Positions 24,888-33,953 of a stretch of 61,235 nucleotides of DNA are shown one piece after another. This DNA comes from Armatimonadota bacterium. GTDB taxonomy: Bacteria; Armatimonadota; UBA5829. Every line of letters begins with the position of its first letter. Positions within the stretch are counted from its first letter, which is position 1. Both the position numbers and the translations under genes were made by a program. The notes below the pieces were generated by a model. That model was not told where the DNA came from and did no database searches. It saw only the letters and a list, made by a program, of their open reading frames with translations. The stretch covers positions 1 to 61,235 of the forward strand of contig JAMCYN010000045.1 of assembly GCA_023474015.1 (NCBI GenBank), read 5' to 3'.

Positions 24888-25805
24888 ATGATTAAGAGAG
24901 TTCTAGTCGGGATTATTATCAGTTTGCTGGCGGCAAGCGGCGGCGCGTATGCGTACGACTTTTGGGGTATCCACGTCGGGACGGCAAGCTATGGCGGAGC
25001 GACTCAGCTTACGTTCGATGGCGCGGGCACGTCCGGGACACAGTATGTGGTCGGAGGGTGGAAATATACCCGCGTCGATTCAACGTGGGAGGGGCCGTTC
25101 GCCGCTCCTATCCCGGGTGAGGGATGGCTTGCGAGCCGCAGATCCGACGCGCAGGGACTGTTCTTCAAACCCGACGCTGACGCCGCGCGGCTCGTTGTGA
25201 TAACCACCTCGTCGCAAAACGGCCAGGGCGCGCCCGAGCTTGGTTACGACAAGCGGCTGTTCAGCATCGGCGACTTGAAGATCGACACCGCCGCCGGCAC
25301 TTACGGAGTCGGCATGAGAATCAGCGATCTGCTCTGGGCCGAGGATCCCACAGCGACCCAGCCGCAGTATCAGATATATCTCGCAAGCGGCGGCACGGGC
25401 AACATAGACGCCCGCGATGCCGGGACACTCGGCACAGTCGCACTCAATCCGACCTGGGCCCGAGTGGGTAACCAGAATCTACCCATCGGCAGCGACCATG
25501 CCAGCGCATTTTTCATTAAAGGGACCGGCAGCGAGGTTGGCTCTGCGAGTGTGAGCTTCGCGGACACCGGCATTGCCTACAACGGCGCTCGTGTATTCGC
25601 ATATGAAGTGGCTGTTCCTTGGACAACCCTGGGGCTCGACCCGAGTAACAACTCGTTCACGGCTTCCTGGAGGCCGGACTGCGGAAACGACCTGATCACG
25701 GGCGATTTTTCGAGCGTGATGACCACGGCGTCAGTCCCGGAGCCGAGCACGATAATCACGCTGGCCGGCGGACTGCTGGGGCTTCTTGCGGGTAGAAAAC
25801 GCTGA
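24888..25805 (+). CDS. Secreted PEP-CTERM protein
   Basis: About 305 aa. A signal peptide (MIKRVLVGIIISLLAASGGA, cut near AYA) is followed by a beta-rich domain with EVAVPWTTLGLDPSNNSFTA, recalling family-9-type carbohydrate-binding or DOMON folds (weak). The C-terminus has the PEP-CTERM layout: VPEPSTIITLAGGLLGLLAG plus a basic end. It should be handled by an exosortase; none is in the window. ATG at 24888 is chosen because the signal peptide starts there; AGGGAG lies 11 nt upstream. Confidence 0.85.
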   Translation: MIKRVLVGIIISLLAASGGAYAYDFWGIHVGTASYGGATQLTFDGAGTSGTQYVVGGWKYTRVDSTWEGPFAAPIPGEGWLASRRSDAQGLFFKPDADAARLVVITTSSQNGQGAPELGYDKRLFSIGDLKIDTAAGTYGVGMRISDLLWAEDPTATQPQYQIYLASGGTGNIDARDAGTLGTVALNPTWARVGNQNLPIGSDHASAFFIKGTGSEVGSASVSFADTGIAYNGARVFAYEVAVPWTTLGLDPSNNSFTASWRPDCGNDLITGDFSSVMTTASVPEPSTIITLAGGLLGLLAGRKR

Positions 25806-25816
25806 AGTGAATGAAG

Positions 25817-25897
25817 ACTGCAGAGTGCAGAATGCAGAATGGAAGGGACCTCTCAATCGTAGGTCATTCTGCATTCTGCATTCATCATTCTGCATTT
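25817..25897. repeat. ATTCTGC heptamer palindrome
   Basis: Left arm: GCAGAGTGCAGAATGCAGAA then GGAAGGGACCT. Right arm: AGGTCATTCTGCATTCTGCA and TTCATCATTCTGCATTT. Tandem 7-nt units in each arm pair with the other arm. It sits between the convergent PEP-CTERM and DHODH-like genes and touches the stop of the latter. Confidence 0.85.
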
Positions 25898-26891
25898 ACT
25901 TTTGCTTGTATTCATGCAGCAGATTGATATACTGCGCGCGCTCGAATGCATACGGGTCCCCGGAGATACGCTTCTGGTTCAGCTTGCCTCTGAAGTCATC
26001 GATTGTCTTGTAGTGCTCCGAGTCCATCCAGCGCGTAATTTCGTGGTTCATCTCCGTTATGTGTTCAAGACCGTTTAAGTAGAGCGTGGAGACACACTGC
26101 GCCGCCTTCGCGCCCGCGAGAATGTGCCTGATTACATCCTTGCCGCTGTGAACCCCGGTGCTGGCGGCGAGGTCGGCATTCAGGTCGCCGGAGAGCAGCG
26201 CGATCCATCTCAGAGGAAGCCGTGTGTCCTCGGGTTGGCTTAGGTCGAGCCTAATTTCGAGCGTCTCCTTGTCCGGGTTGATGAACGGTTGATAGAACCT
26301 GTTGAAGAGCACCACGCCGTCCGCCCCTGCCTCGACCACGCGCGTGACGAAGTTCGCCACCGACGTATACCACGGGCTGAGCTTAACCGCCACGGGTATC
26401 TTTACCTCCGCCTTGACTGCCGCGACCACGTCCAGCGACTGCTTCTCGATGTCAGCGCAGGTCCTGCCGGGGTCGGCCTCTACGGAGTATAGATTCAGTT
26501 CCAAGGCGTTACATCCGGCGCTTTCTATTTGCCTGGCGTAATGCACCCAGTTGCCGGCGGAGGTGGCGTTGAGGCTGCCTATCAGCGGGAAGCCGACTTC
26601 CTTACGGGTCTTCTCAATCCACATTACGTGTTCTCTCGCGCCCGCATGGTCCATTTTTGGGAAATAGCTCAGGGATTCCGCGAAGCTCTCCGAGCCTATA
26701 GCAAGGTCCTCCGCAAGATGCGCGGCCTCCATCTCGATCTGCTCTTGAAACAGCGAATAGATCACCAGTGCGCCCGCGCCCCCGTCCTCGGCGCGCTTGA
26801 TATTGTCGATCCTGCGAGAAAACGTGGACGCCCCGACGATAACAGGACTCTTGAGTTCTATCCCCATGAACGAGGTCTTAAGGTCAGCCAT
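25896..26891 (-). CDS. Dihydroorotate dehydrogenase-like protein
   Basis: A 331-aa FMN-type TIM barrel of the DHODH-like group often annotated PyrD-like. Seen: LKSPVIVGASTFSRRIDNI, GFPLIGSLNATSAGNW, CNALELNLYSVE, VAVKLSPWYTS and GADGVVLFNRFYQPF. The typical GGI/GIx FMN-phosphate loop of true PyrD is weaker here (STGVHSGKDVI). No pyrimidine genes adjoin, so a related oxidoreductase role is possible. The last codons lie at the edge of the heptamer repeat. Confidence 0.8.
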   Translation of the reverse strand: MADLKTSFMGIELKSPVIVGASTFSRRIDNIKRAEDGGAGALVIYSLFQEQIEMEAAHLAEDLAIGSESFAESLSYFPKMDHAGAREHVMWIEKTRKEVGFPLIGSLNATSAGNWVHYARQIESAGCNALELNLYSVEADPGRTCADIEKQSLDVVAAVKAEVKIPVAVKLSPWYTSVANFVTRVVEAGADGVVLFNRFYQPFINPDKETLEIRLDLSQPEDTRLPLRWIALLSGDLNADLAASTGVHSGKDVIRHILAGAKAAQCVSTLYLNGLEHITEMNHEITRWMDSEHYKTIDDFRGKLNQKRISGDPYAFERAQYINLLHEYKQK

Positions 26892-26983
26892 TTGTATGTC
26901 CCCCAGTCAGTCTATGATAGCTGATGGGATATTACCCGGCGCGGGGAAAAAGGAAACGGTGGAGGTTGAGTGTGTCCCTTCGG

Positions 26984-27400
26984 TCAGGCAGAAGACAATG
27001 AAGACAAGCACTCAGCCACGGTCATCACTGGCACGGGGCAACGGTTCGAGCAAGAACGCAAGTGGCTATCGCCGCTGACAATTGCGTCCGCGCCGGCTGC
27101 AACGGCGATTGCAATGAAGAGGTCGTCCGCAGGATCGGTGCACATGGCCTCTCGCAGACCTGGTTCTACCACAGAAGTCACTTCGCGGTAACGCGAGAGG
27201 ATGGTGCTTGCTTTCAGCCCCATTGCCGCCATACGCAAGGCGAACTTTCCGCGAGACAAGACCGCTTGACGCTCGCTCACCGCTTCTTCTGACGTTACTA
27301 CGTCAAGCACGCCGGATTCCGCAAGCTCTACGAGACGGAGAGGCGCGCCGCCATAGATGAATGCGGAAATAAGCACGTTTGTATCGAGGACGACTTTCAC
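26984..27400 (-). CDS. PIN-domain toxin, AbrB-partnered type
   Basis: A 138-aa PIN-domain protein of the large family annotated as putative TA toxin. D6 is in VLDTNVLISAF, and DPADDLFIAIAVAAGAD and VSGDSHL supply the other acidic residues. It starts with GTG at 27400 and overlaps the upstream AbrB-type antitoxin by 4 nt. Predicted endoribonuclease. Confidence 0.85.
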   Translation of the reverse strand: MKVVLDTNVLISAFIYGGAPLRLVELAESGVLDVVTSEEAVSERQAVLSRGKFALRMAAMGLKASTILSRYREVTSVVEPGLREAMCTDPADDLFIAIAVAAGADAIVSGDSHLRSCSNRCPVPVMTVAECLSSLSSA

Positions 27401-27645
27401 CGCCTGCTTCTTCGCACTTCGTGAATGATCTCCTCGATTTCCTGTTCAGACGGAGGATTGGCGTCCGGATTGCGCCGTATGATATCGATGATCTCCCGCA
27501 AAGTCGGTTCTTCCTTGGCGATGCCGATATAGACAACGTTGTTGCCATCCACCCTGACGTCCATCTGGTCGCCAGGCCGCACTCTCTCACGTATCTCTTT
27601 TGGAAGCCGCACCGTGTAATCCGTTCTCACTCTGACTGCTTTCAT
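27397..27645 (-). CDS. AbrB/SpoVT-type antitoxin
   Basis: An 82-aa protein with a swapped-hairpin AbrB start (VRVRTDYTVRLPKEIRERVR, then GDQMDVRVDGNNVVY) and an acidic C-terminal tail. GGAGGG lies 7 nt before the ATG at 27645. It precedes and overlaps the PIN toxin. Longer in-frame starts lie across the nifJ terminator and are unlikely. Confidence 0.85.
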   Translation of the reverse strand: MKAVRVRTDYTVRLPKEIRERVRPGDQMDVRVDGNNVVYIGIAKEEPTLREIIDIIRRNPDANPPSEQEIEEIIHEVRRSRR

Positions 27646-27691
27646 ACCAAATCCCTCCATGAGGATTATACCATGCCGGACCCATACGGTC

Positions 27692-27723
27692 ACGGCCCCG
27701 CGCTCTGTTGAGCGCGGGGCCGT
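27692..27723. terminator. GC-rich hairpin downstream of nifJ
   Basis: A 13-bp perfect stem ACGGCCCCGCGCT (27692-27704) / AGCGCGGGGCCGT (27711-27723) with loop CTGTTG. It is 28 nt beyond the nifJ stop codon. No U-tract follows in the nifJ direction; on the plus strand TTGATCTT follows. Confidence 0.55.
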
Positions 27724-27751
27724 TGATCTTGCCTGGAGCGTGTGAACGGGC

Positions 27752-30700
27752 CTAGGCCTCGACTTTCGCCTCCGGCTTGACGTCAGGCTTCTTGCCGTTG
27801 CTCGGTTCCTCGCAGGAGCCGTCATAGCTCATCTTGGCAAGCTCCTGATAGAGCTTCCAGCGCTTCTTGACATCCTGCTCGGCCATGCACATAAGGTGCT
27901 TCGCGGCGTCGGGGTTGATCTTCTTCAGCACCCGATAGCGGTTCTCACCGTAGGCATACTCCTCAAAGGAGATCGTCGGCTCCTTGGAATCGAGCGTCAG
28001 AGGATTCTCGCCACGCATAGCCCTGTCCGGGTTATATCGGAACAGCGGCCAGTGACCGCAGGCGATTGCCTTTTTCTGCTCCTCGATGCCGAGTGTGTTG
28101 TCGATACCGTGAGCGATGCAGTGAGCATAGGCGATGATCAGCGATGGGCCGTCATACGCCTCGGCCTCGACAAGGGTCTTGACCAGGTGGTTCGGATCGG
28201 CGAGCGAGACGCGGGCGACGTAGACGTTGCCGTAGGTCACCGCCATCATCGCCAAATCCTTCTTGCCCAGCGGCTTGCCGCCGGCCGCGAACTTGGCAAC
28301 CGCGCCCCTCGGTGTCGATTTGGACATCTGACCGCCGGTGTTCGAGTAGACCTCGGTGTCGAGAACAAGCAGGTTCACGTTCTTTCCGCTGGCGATTACG
28401 TGGTCCAGCCCACCATAGCCGATGTCATACGCCCAGCCGTCGCCGCCGAGAATCCAGACCGACTTCTCAACCAAATAGTCCGCGACACTTGCAAGCTGCT
28501 TGCATATCGAGCAATCGTCCTTGCAGAGTCCGGCCTTGAGGGCCTCGACCCTCGCGCGCTGGTCTTCGATGTCCTGCTGAGTCGATTGATCGGCGGTCTT
28601 GATCGCCTCGGCGAGATCAGCGCCGACCATCTTCTCCGCCACGGCCTGATCGAGCAGCTCGCGGGCATACTCGTTGAACTTGTCGATAGTGAGCCTGAAG
28701 CCCATGCCGAACTCGGCGTTGTCCTCGAAGAGACTGTTGGCCCACGCGGGCCCACGGCCGTCCTGGCGGACAGTGTAGGGCGTGGTCGGCAAGTTGCCGC
28801 CGTAGATCGACGAACAGCCCGTCGCGTTAGCGATAACGGCCCGATCACCGAAGAGTTGACTCACGAGCTTCACATACGGCGTCTCGCCGCAGCCCGCGCA
28901 CGCGCCGGAGAACTCGAAAAGCGCCGGCAGAAGCTGGCTGCCCTTGATGGTGTCTTTCTTCACGAGATTCGGATCGGTGTCCGGGATGGAGAGGAAATAC
29001 TCCCAGTTCTCGCGCTCGGCCTCCCTGAGCGGCTCCTGAGGGACCATATTGATCGCCCTGTGCTCCGGGTTCTCCTTGGACTTTGCCGGGCAGTTCGCGA
29101 CGCACAACCCGCAGCCGGTGCAGTCCTCGGGAGCGACCTGAACGGTGAACTTCAGCCCCTTAAGCTGCGCCTTGCCATCCACGCTCTTGAATGTGGACGG
29201 GGCCTTGCCCAGCGCGGCTTCTTCATAAGCCTTCATGCGAATTGACGCGTGCGGGCAGTAGAGGGAACAGAATCCACATTGAATGCACAGTTCAGGGTCC
29301 CATTCGGGAATCTCGACCGCGATGTTGCGCTTCTCGAAGGCGGTCGTGCCCGTCGGGTAACGGCCATCCACCGGCATCTTGCTGACCGGAATACCATCGC
29401 CACGGCCCGCAATGATCTCGGCGGTGACTTCCTTGACGAACCGCGGAGCGTCCTCGCGGACGGACGGCGGCATCTTGGTCTTGCTGGTTATCTGAGCCGG
29501 ATACTTGACCTCCGCGAACTGGGTCATACCCGCATCCACCGCCTGGTTGTTCATGTCAACGACTTTGTCGCCGTACTTGCCGTAGGTCTTCTTGATGGCC
29601 TTCTTGATCGCGTCCACAGCCTGCTCCTCGGGCAGAATGCCTGTGAGCTTGAAGAACGCGGCCTGCATGATCATGTTTATGCGAGCGCCGAGGCCGATCT
29701 TCTGGCCGATGGAGATTGCGTCGATCACGTAGAACTTGACGTTCTTGTCGATGATCTGCTTCTGAACTTCCTGCGGGAGCGTGTCCCACACCTCGTCCGG
29801 GCCGTGCTGAGTGGTGAGCAGGAACGTGCCGCCCTGCTCGATATCTTTGAGCATGTCATACTTCTCGATGAAGCTGGGGTTGTGGCACGCTATGAAGTTC
29901 GCGCTATCGATCAGATAAGGGCTGCGGATCGGGTTCTTGCCGAATCGCAGGTGCGAAACCGTGACGCTTCCGGCCTTCTTCGAGTCATACACGAAGTAGC
30001 CCTGCGCGTAGTTGTCGGTTTCGTCGCCGATGATCTTGATCGAGTTCTTATTCGCGCCCACGGTCCCGTCGGAGCCGAGGCCATAGAACATGGCGCGATA
30101 AACGCTCGGGTCGGCGGTCGAGAACGACGCATCGTAGGCGATGCTGTTCTTCGTCACGTCATCTTCAATACCGACGCTGAAGTGGTTCTTAGGCTTGGCC
30201 GCGTCGAGGTCATCGAGCACGCCCTTGACCATCGCCGGGGTGAACTCCTTGGAGCCGAGGCCGAACCGGCCACCGACCACAAGTGGGGTTGACTTGAACG
30301 GCGCGCTGCCGTCGGCAATAGCCTCCTCTATGGAAGTAACTACGTCCATATAGAGAGGCTCGCCGAGGGAACCAGGCTCCTTGGTGCGGTCGAGAACCGC
30401 TATCTTCTTGACCGACGCAGGGATCGCCTCGATGAAGTCCTTGACGCTGAAAGGCCTGTAGAGCCGGACCTTGATCAGACCGACTTTCTCGCCCTTCTTG
30501 TTCAAATACTCGACCGTCTCGTGCACCGTCTCGGCGCCGGAACCCATCACGATGATGATCTTTTCGGCATCCGGCGCGCCCACATAGTCGAACAGGCGAT
30601 ACTGCCTGCCTACGGTCTTGGCGAACTTGTCCATAGTCTCCTGGACAATCGCCGGGGCCGCCGTGTAAAACTTATTGACAGTCTCCCTGCCCTGGAAATA

Positions 30701-31372
30701 GACATCCGGGTTCTGCGCGGTGCCGCCCATGGTGGGCCGGTCGGGGCTGAGCGCGCGCATTCTGTGGGCGATGACGAGGTCGTCATCGATCATCGCGCGC
30801 ATATCGTCGAATGTCAGCTCCTCGATCTTCTGGACCTCGTGGCTGGTGCGGAAACCGTCGAAGTAGTGCAGGAACGGCACGCGGCTAGCGAGCGTCGCCT
30901 GCTGGGCGATCAGGGCGAAGTCCATTGCTTCCTGGACGCTTCCCGAGCAGAACATGGCGAAGCCGGTCTGGCGGCACGCCATCACGTCGCTGTGGTCGCC
31001 GAAGATCGACAGCGCCTGGCAGGCGAGGCTTCGAGCCGTCACGTGGAAGACCGTCGGAGTAAGCTCTCCGGCAATCTTATACATGTTCGGGATCATCAGC
31101 AAGAGGCCCTGGGATGCTGTGAACGTGGTCGAGAGCGCACCGGTTGCGAGAGCGCCGTGGACCGCGCCCGACGCGCCGCCTTCGCTCTGCATCTCGGTTA
31201 CAGTGGGGATCGTGCCCCAGATGTTCTTCTCTCCTCGGGCGCTCTTCTCATCGGAAATCTCGCCCATAGGCGAGCTCGGCGTAATTGGATAAATAGCAAT
31301 TACTTCATTGGTTGCGTGCGCTACGTGGGCAGCCGCCGAGTTGCCGTCGTAGCCTTCCATCTTTCGTGACAT
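27752..31372 (-). CDS. nifJ: Pyruvate:ferredoxin (flavodoxin) oxidoreductase, one-chain type
   Basis: A 1206-aa enzyme oxidising pyruvate to acetyl-CoA and CO2 with reduced ferredoxin, typical of anaerobes. The N-terminal TPP-binding half begins EVIAIYPITPSSPMGE. Two 4Fe-4S ferredoxin motifs are at about 695-710 (CIQCGFCSLYCP) and 745-760 (CTGCGLCVANCP). A further TPP/4Fe-4S domain has CAGCGETPY (about 827) and GGDGWAYDIGYGGLDHV. Length and domain order match NifJ. GGAG precedes the ATG. The C-terminal tail is Lys/Pro/Glu-rich and variable. It stands as a single gene. Confidence 0.97.
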   Translation of the reverse strand: MSRKMEGYDGNSAAAHVAHATNEVIAIYPITPSSPMGEISDEKSARGEKNIWGTIPTVTEMQSEGGASGAVHGALATGALSTTFTASQGLLLMIPNMYKIAGELTPTVFHVTARSLACQALSIFGDHSDVMACRQTGFAMFCSGSVQEAMDFALIAQQATLASRVPFLHYFDGFRTSHEVQKIEELTFDDMRAMIDDDLVIAHRMRALSPDRPTMGGTAQNPDVYFQGRETVNKFYTAAPAIVQETMDKFAKTVGRQYRLFDYVGAPDAEKIIIVMGSGAETVHETVEYLNKKGEKVGLIKVRLYRPFSVKDFIEAIPASVKKIAVLDRTKEPGSLGEPLYMDVVTSIEEAIADGSAPFKSTPLVVGGRFGLGSKEFTPAMVKGVLDDLDAAKPKNHFSVGIEDDVTKNSIAYDASFSTADPSVYRAMFYGLGSDGTVGANKNSIKIIGDETDNYAQGYFVYDSKKAGSVTVSHLRFGKNPIRSPYLIDSANFIACHNPSFIEKYDMLKDIEQGGTFLLTTQHGPDEVWDTLPQEVQKQIIDKNVKFYVIDAISIGQKIGLGARINMIMQAAFFKLTGILPEEQAVDAIKKAIKKTYGKYGDKVVDMNNQAVDAGMTQFAEVKYPAQITSKTKMPPSVREDAPRFVKEVTAEIIAGRGDGIPVSKMPVDGRYPTGTTAFEKRNIAVEIPEWDPELCIQCGFCSLYCPHASIRMKAYEEAALGKAPSTFKSVDGKAQLKGLKFTVQVAPEDCTGCGLCVANCPAKSKENPEHRAINMVPQEPLREAERENWEYFLSIPDTDPNLVKKDTIKGSQLLPALFEFSGACAGCGETPYVKLVSQLFGDRAVIANATGCSSIYGGNLPTTPYTVRQDGRGPAWANSLFEDNAEFGMGFRLTIDKFNEYARELLDQAVAEKMVGADLAEAIKTADQSTQQDIEDQRARVEALKAGLCKDDCSICKQLASVADYLVEKSVWILGGDGWAYDIGYGGLDHVIASGKNVNLLVLDTEVYSNTGGQMSKSTPRGAVAKFAAGGKPLGKKDLAMMAVTYGNVYVARVSLADPNHLVKTLVEAEAYDGPSLIIAYAHCIAHGIDNTLGIEEQKKAIACGHWPLFRYNPDRAMRGENPLTLDSKEPTISFEEYAYGENRYRVLKKINPDAAKHLMCMAEQDVKKRWKLYQELAKMSYDGSCEEPSNGKKPDVKPEAKVEA

Positions 31373-31484
31373 GATTGCTCCTTGATTTAATAGCTAAATG
31401 ATTCGTTGCTTTGATGGCGGCTGGAACCCAGGGCCAGAGCGTCCAGCCGTTGGCCCATCAAATTAGTAAGTCTGATTGTGATTG

Positions 31485-31679
31485 TTAAGTCCGGCGGGCA
31501 TCCCGCGCGGCCCGCATCTTCTTCCACCATTCTCCGAGAGATCCATTCTCCGCTATTTCCCGAATCTTGCGAAGTTTTTCCTCGTCCGACAATCCTTCGA
31601 GCTGTGCCTGGAGACGAGCCTGCATCTCTTCTTTGAACTTGATTGCACTGAAGCCCTCGATAGGTTCCGGCCTAATCAT
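31485..31679 (-). CDS. Small charged protein paired with a PIN toxin (probable antitoxin)
   Basis: A 64-aa Lys/Glu/Arg-rich helical protein (EGFSAIKFKEEMQARLQAQL, LSDEEKLRKIREIAE). Its start overlaps the stop of the PIN gene by 8 nt, so here the putative toxin comes first. No DNA-binding fold is obvious. Small proteins of this kind next to PIN genes are usually the cognate antitoxin; that is inference from position. Confidence 0.65.
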   Translation of the reverse strand: MIRPEPIEGFSAIKFKEEMQARLQAQLEGLSDEEKLRKIREIAENGSLGEWWKKMRAARDARRT

Positions 31680-32133
31680 TTGACACTACCTCCTTAGGAC
31701 TGTAGATGGCAATGGTATGATAGCCTTCTCGTATATTTACAGCATTGTAGCCGCGTATCTTGTCATAATGCACTATGTGTTTGAAGTTCCAACTCACTAT
31801 CAGGTCACTGCCTGAAGCTGTGGCCGTGGCTACGTGCAGAGCATCATCGTATCTAGCGGGCCCGACCACGCCAGCTGCAATGTATGCCTGCCGCAGCCTG
31901 TCCGACTCATCGTCGGCATTAACCTTCTCGACGGTATCGGGCGGCAGCGATGCGTACAGTTCTTTCACGCGTTCCGGAGCGCTCTCAATCTCCGCAACCA
32001 GCACGTCAGATACGACCAGCACCACTTCGCCGTTGCGGGCCATATCGAAGAGGGCCACGCTCTCAACGGCGAACTCATTATCGAAACACCCACCTATCAC
32101 CGACGTATCGATATAGACTCGTTGCTTCTTCAT
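31672..32133 (-). CDS. PIN-domain protein (probable toxin)
   Basis: A 153-aa PIN protein. D9 is in VYIDTSVIGGCFD, a second acidic residue in VAEIES, and RYDDALHVATATASG is the central motif. The last acidic position is in SWNFKHIVHY, with Asn where Asp is common. It starts 3 nt after the recR stop on the same strand, so it may be cotranscribed with recR. The partner is the 64-aa protein downstream. Confidence 0.8.
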   Translation of the reverse strand: MKKQRVYIDTSVIGGCFDNEFAVESVALFDMARNGEVVLVVSDVLVAEIESAPERVKELYASLPPDTVEKVNADDESDRLRQAYIAAGVVGPARYDDALHVATATASGSDLIVSWNFKHIVHYDKIRGYNAVNIREGYHTIAIYSPKEVVSND

Positions 32134-32136
32134 CGG

Positions 32137-32733
32137 CTATATCTCCCTCCGCCACTGCAGCGCCTGTATGAGCGTAGCCTGATCGGCGTAGTCCATATCC
32201 CCACCGACGGGCATGCCATGGGCGATGCGCGTAACTTTGATCCCCAGCGGCTTCAGCAGGCCGGCTATATACATGGCGGTAGTGTCGCCTTCAATCGTGG
32301 GATTGGTGGCGAGGACAACTTCCGTGATCTCGCCATCGTTTACTCTTCCGAGAAGCTCACGTATCTTGAGCATCTCGGGGCCGATGCCGTCCATCGGAGA
32401 GATTACCCCACCAAGGACGTGATACATCCCGCGGAACTCGTTGGTCTTCTCCATAGCAACCACATCGCGTGGCTCCGAAACAACACAGATCAATGAGCGG
32501 TCCCGCTTCGCGTCCGAGCATATCTCGCAGCAGGCCTGGTCGGTATAGTTGTAGCAAACGGGGCAGAGCTTGATATACTGCTTCACCGAGACGACCGCCT
32601 CGGCGAGCGTTCGCGCCTCCTCCTCGGAGATACGGAGGACGTGGAACGCCAGTCGCTGCGCCGATTTCGGGCCGATCCCTGGCAGTTTCTCAAACTCGGC
32701 AACAAGTTTCGCTAACGGCTTCGCGTAATGCAT
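32137..32733 (-). CDS. recR: Recombination mediator RecR
   Basis: A 198-aa RecR with the helix-hairpin-helix (KLPGIGPKSAQRLAFHVL), a four-cysteine zinc finger (CPVCYNYTDQACCEIC), a TOPRIM domain (EVVLATNPTIEGDTTAMYIA) and the C-terminal Walker-B-like end. It works with RecF/RecO in loading RecA. In most genomes with dnaX-ybaB-recR it follows ybaB directly; here an opposite-strand vapBC module lies between them. Confidence 0.97.
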   Translation of the reverse strand: MHYAKPLAKLVAEFEKLPGIGPKSAQRLAFHVLRISEEEARTLAEAVVSVKQYIKLCPVCYNYTDQACCEICSDAKRDRSLICVVSEPRDVVAMEKTNEFRGMYHVLGGVISPMDGIGPEMLKIRELLGRVNDGEITEVVLATNPTIEGDTTAMYIAGLLKPLGIKVTRIAHGMPVGGDMDYADQATLIQALQWRREI

Positions 32734-32884
32734 TGTTTACCCGTACACACAAATAATTGGCGAGTTCGTATCACCCGCCATTTATGGCAATCCGCGCGAT
32801 CCTTGCGCGGTGTTTCATCGCCAATGTATTATATCAGAAGTGATGGAAATAATGAAGGGGCGGGGCTGCTAACGGGTGTTTTGT

Positions 32885-32913
32885 TTGACGGTATGTGCAG
32901 GCTGTGGTATAGT
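32885..32913 (+). promoter_or_regulatory. Predicted promoter of the inserted vapBC module
   Basis: TTGACG (32885-32890), a 17-nt spacer and TATAGT (32908-32913). It is a good match to sigma-70 consensus and faces the antitoxin gene 39 nt downstream. The start of recR is divergent at 32733. Confidence 0.6.
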
Positions 32914-32951
32914 TCAATTGGATAGAGTAAACGTAACAACAGGTGAACGTA

Positions 32952-33206
32952 ATGGTTAGGACCGTCAATGTCAGCGCGCAGATAACAGCCGATCACGAAC
33001 TACATATTAAGCTACCTGACGATGTTCCGGTGGGTCCCGCGAGCGTGGTCGTTGTGGTTACCACCCAGGCAGAACCCGGGAGTCAGACCCTCGGCGACCT
33101 GGCTCAGTCTGAGTTTTTCGGGATGTGGAAAGACCGCACGGATATCGACGACAGCTTTGACTTTGCACGCAAAGTTCGCGAGGAAGCCTGGAGGCGGTCC
33201 GCTTGA
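32952..33206 (+). CDS. Antitoxin-like protein paired with PIN toxin
   Basis: An 84-aa protein from the ATG at 32952, with AGGTGA 5 nt upstream (GTG at 32943 also in frame). The N-terminus is beta-rich (VRTVNVSAQITADHELHIKL, then PVGPASVVVVV), which recalls the DUF2281/AbrB-like antitoxins with prolines after a short beta region. The C-terminal half is charged. Its stop overlaps the toxin start by 4 nt. Confidence 0.7.
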   Translation: MVRTVNVSAQITADHELHIKLPDDVPVGPASVVVVVTTQAEPGSQTLGDLAQSEFFGMWKDRTDIDDSFDFARKVREEAWRRSA

Positions 33207-33604
33207 TTGCACTCCTCGACACTGACGTTCTTGTAGACAGCCTTAGAGGCCACGAGGCAGCGCGAAGATGGCTCGAGATATCTGCTGATCAGCAATTTCA
33301 GATACCAGGGATAGTTGCCATGGAGCTGGTGGTTGGCTGCCGTGATCAGTCGGACCTGCGGAGGACTCAGAAGCTTCTCAGCAGATACACGGTCGTCTGG
33401 CCGGAGGTGACCGAGTTCGCCCAGGCATTTGCTTTGCTCTCCACGTATCGCCTGAGCTGTGGTGTGAGCATACCTGATTGCCTCATCGCGGCTATGTCAA
33501 TCTCGCGAGGCATGACGCTGTACACGTTTAACCGCAAGCACTATGAGCCTATAGAGGGTCTGAATGTGTCTGAGCCGTACAGCCGAATACCCTCCGCCGA
33601 CTAG
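33203..33604 (+). CDS. VapC-type PIN-domain toxin inside the dnaX-recR cluster
   Basis: A 133-aa PIN protein starting with TTG. D6 (LLDTDVLVD), E41 (AMELVVGC), D92 (IPDCLIAA) and N110 (TFNRKHY) occupy the metal-binding positions, N110 replacing the common Asp. Its stop overlaps the stop of ybaB on the opposite strand by 4 nt, so it converges tail-to-tail with ybaB. Predicted endoribonuclease. Confidence 0.88.
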   Translation: MIALLDTDVLVDSLRGHEAARRWLEISADQQFQIPGIVAMELVVGCRDQSDLRRTQKLLSRYTVVWPEVTEFAQAFALLSTYRLSCGVSIPDCLIAAMSISRGMTLYTFNRKHYEPIEGLNVSEPYSRIPSAD

Positions 33605-33948
33605 AACAGCCCCGGTATATTCAGCCCCCCGGTCAACTCCTGCAGTCTGGCCTGCTTCATCTCAATGCCCTTTTCCAATGCCTCACGCACGGCGCTGACG
33701 ACCAAGTCTTCCAACATCTCCACGTCCTGGGGGTCCACGACCTGCGGGTCGATCTTGATTTCCAGAACCTCGCCCTTGCCGTTGGCGACCGCCTTGACCA
33801 TACCGCCGCCGGAGGTCGCTTCGATGCGCTGCTGGCCCAGTTCCTCCTCAAGCCGCTGAGTGTCCTCGGCCATCTTCTGGACCTGCTTCATCATATTGCC
33901 AAGGCCCGGTATGTTACCCATATTGCCGAATGGATTTCCTTTTCCCAT
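33601..33948 (-). CDS. ybaB: YbaB/EbfC-family nucleoid-associated protein
   Basis: A 115-aa protein with the family pattern: a Gly/Asn/Met-rich N-terminus (MGKGNPFGNMGNIPGLGNMM), a long helix (KMAEDTQRLEEELGQQ), a central beta-hairpin (SGGGMVKAVANGKGEVLEIK) and LLEDLVVSAVREAL-like helix. It binds DNA as a dimer and is commonly encoded between dnaX and recR. It starts 5 nt after the dnaX stop. Confidence 0.93.
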   Translation of the reverse strand: MGKGNPFGNMGNIPGLGNMMKQVQKMAEDTQRLEEELGQQRIEATSGGGMVKAVANGKGEVLEIKIDPQVVDPQDVEMLEDLVVSAVREALEKGIEMKQARLQELTGGLNIPGLF

Positions 33949-33953
33949 TTATG

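Noticed and set aside
25817..25897. CRISPR-like look of the ATTCTGC repeats
   Set aside because: Units are 7 nt and contiguous, without unique spacers, and there are no cas genes.
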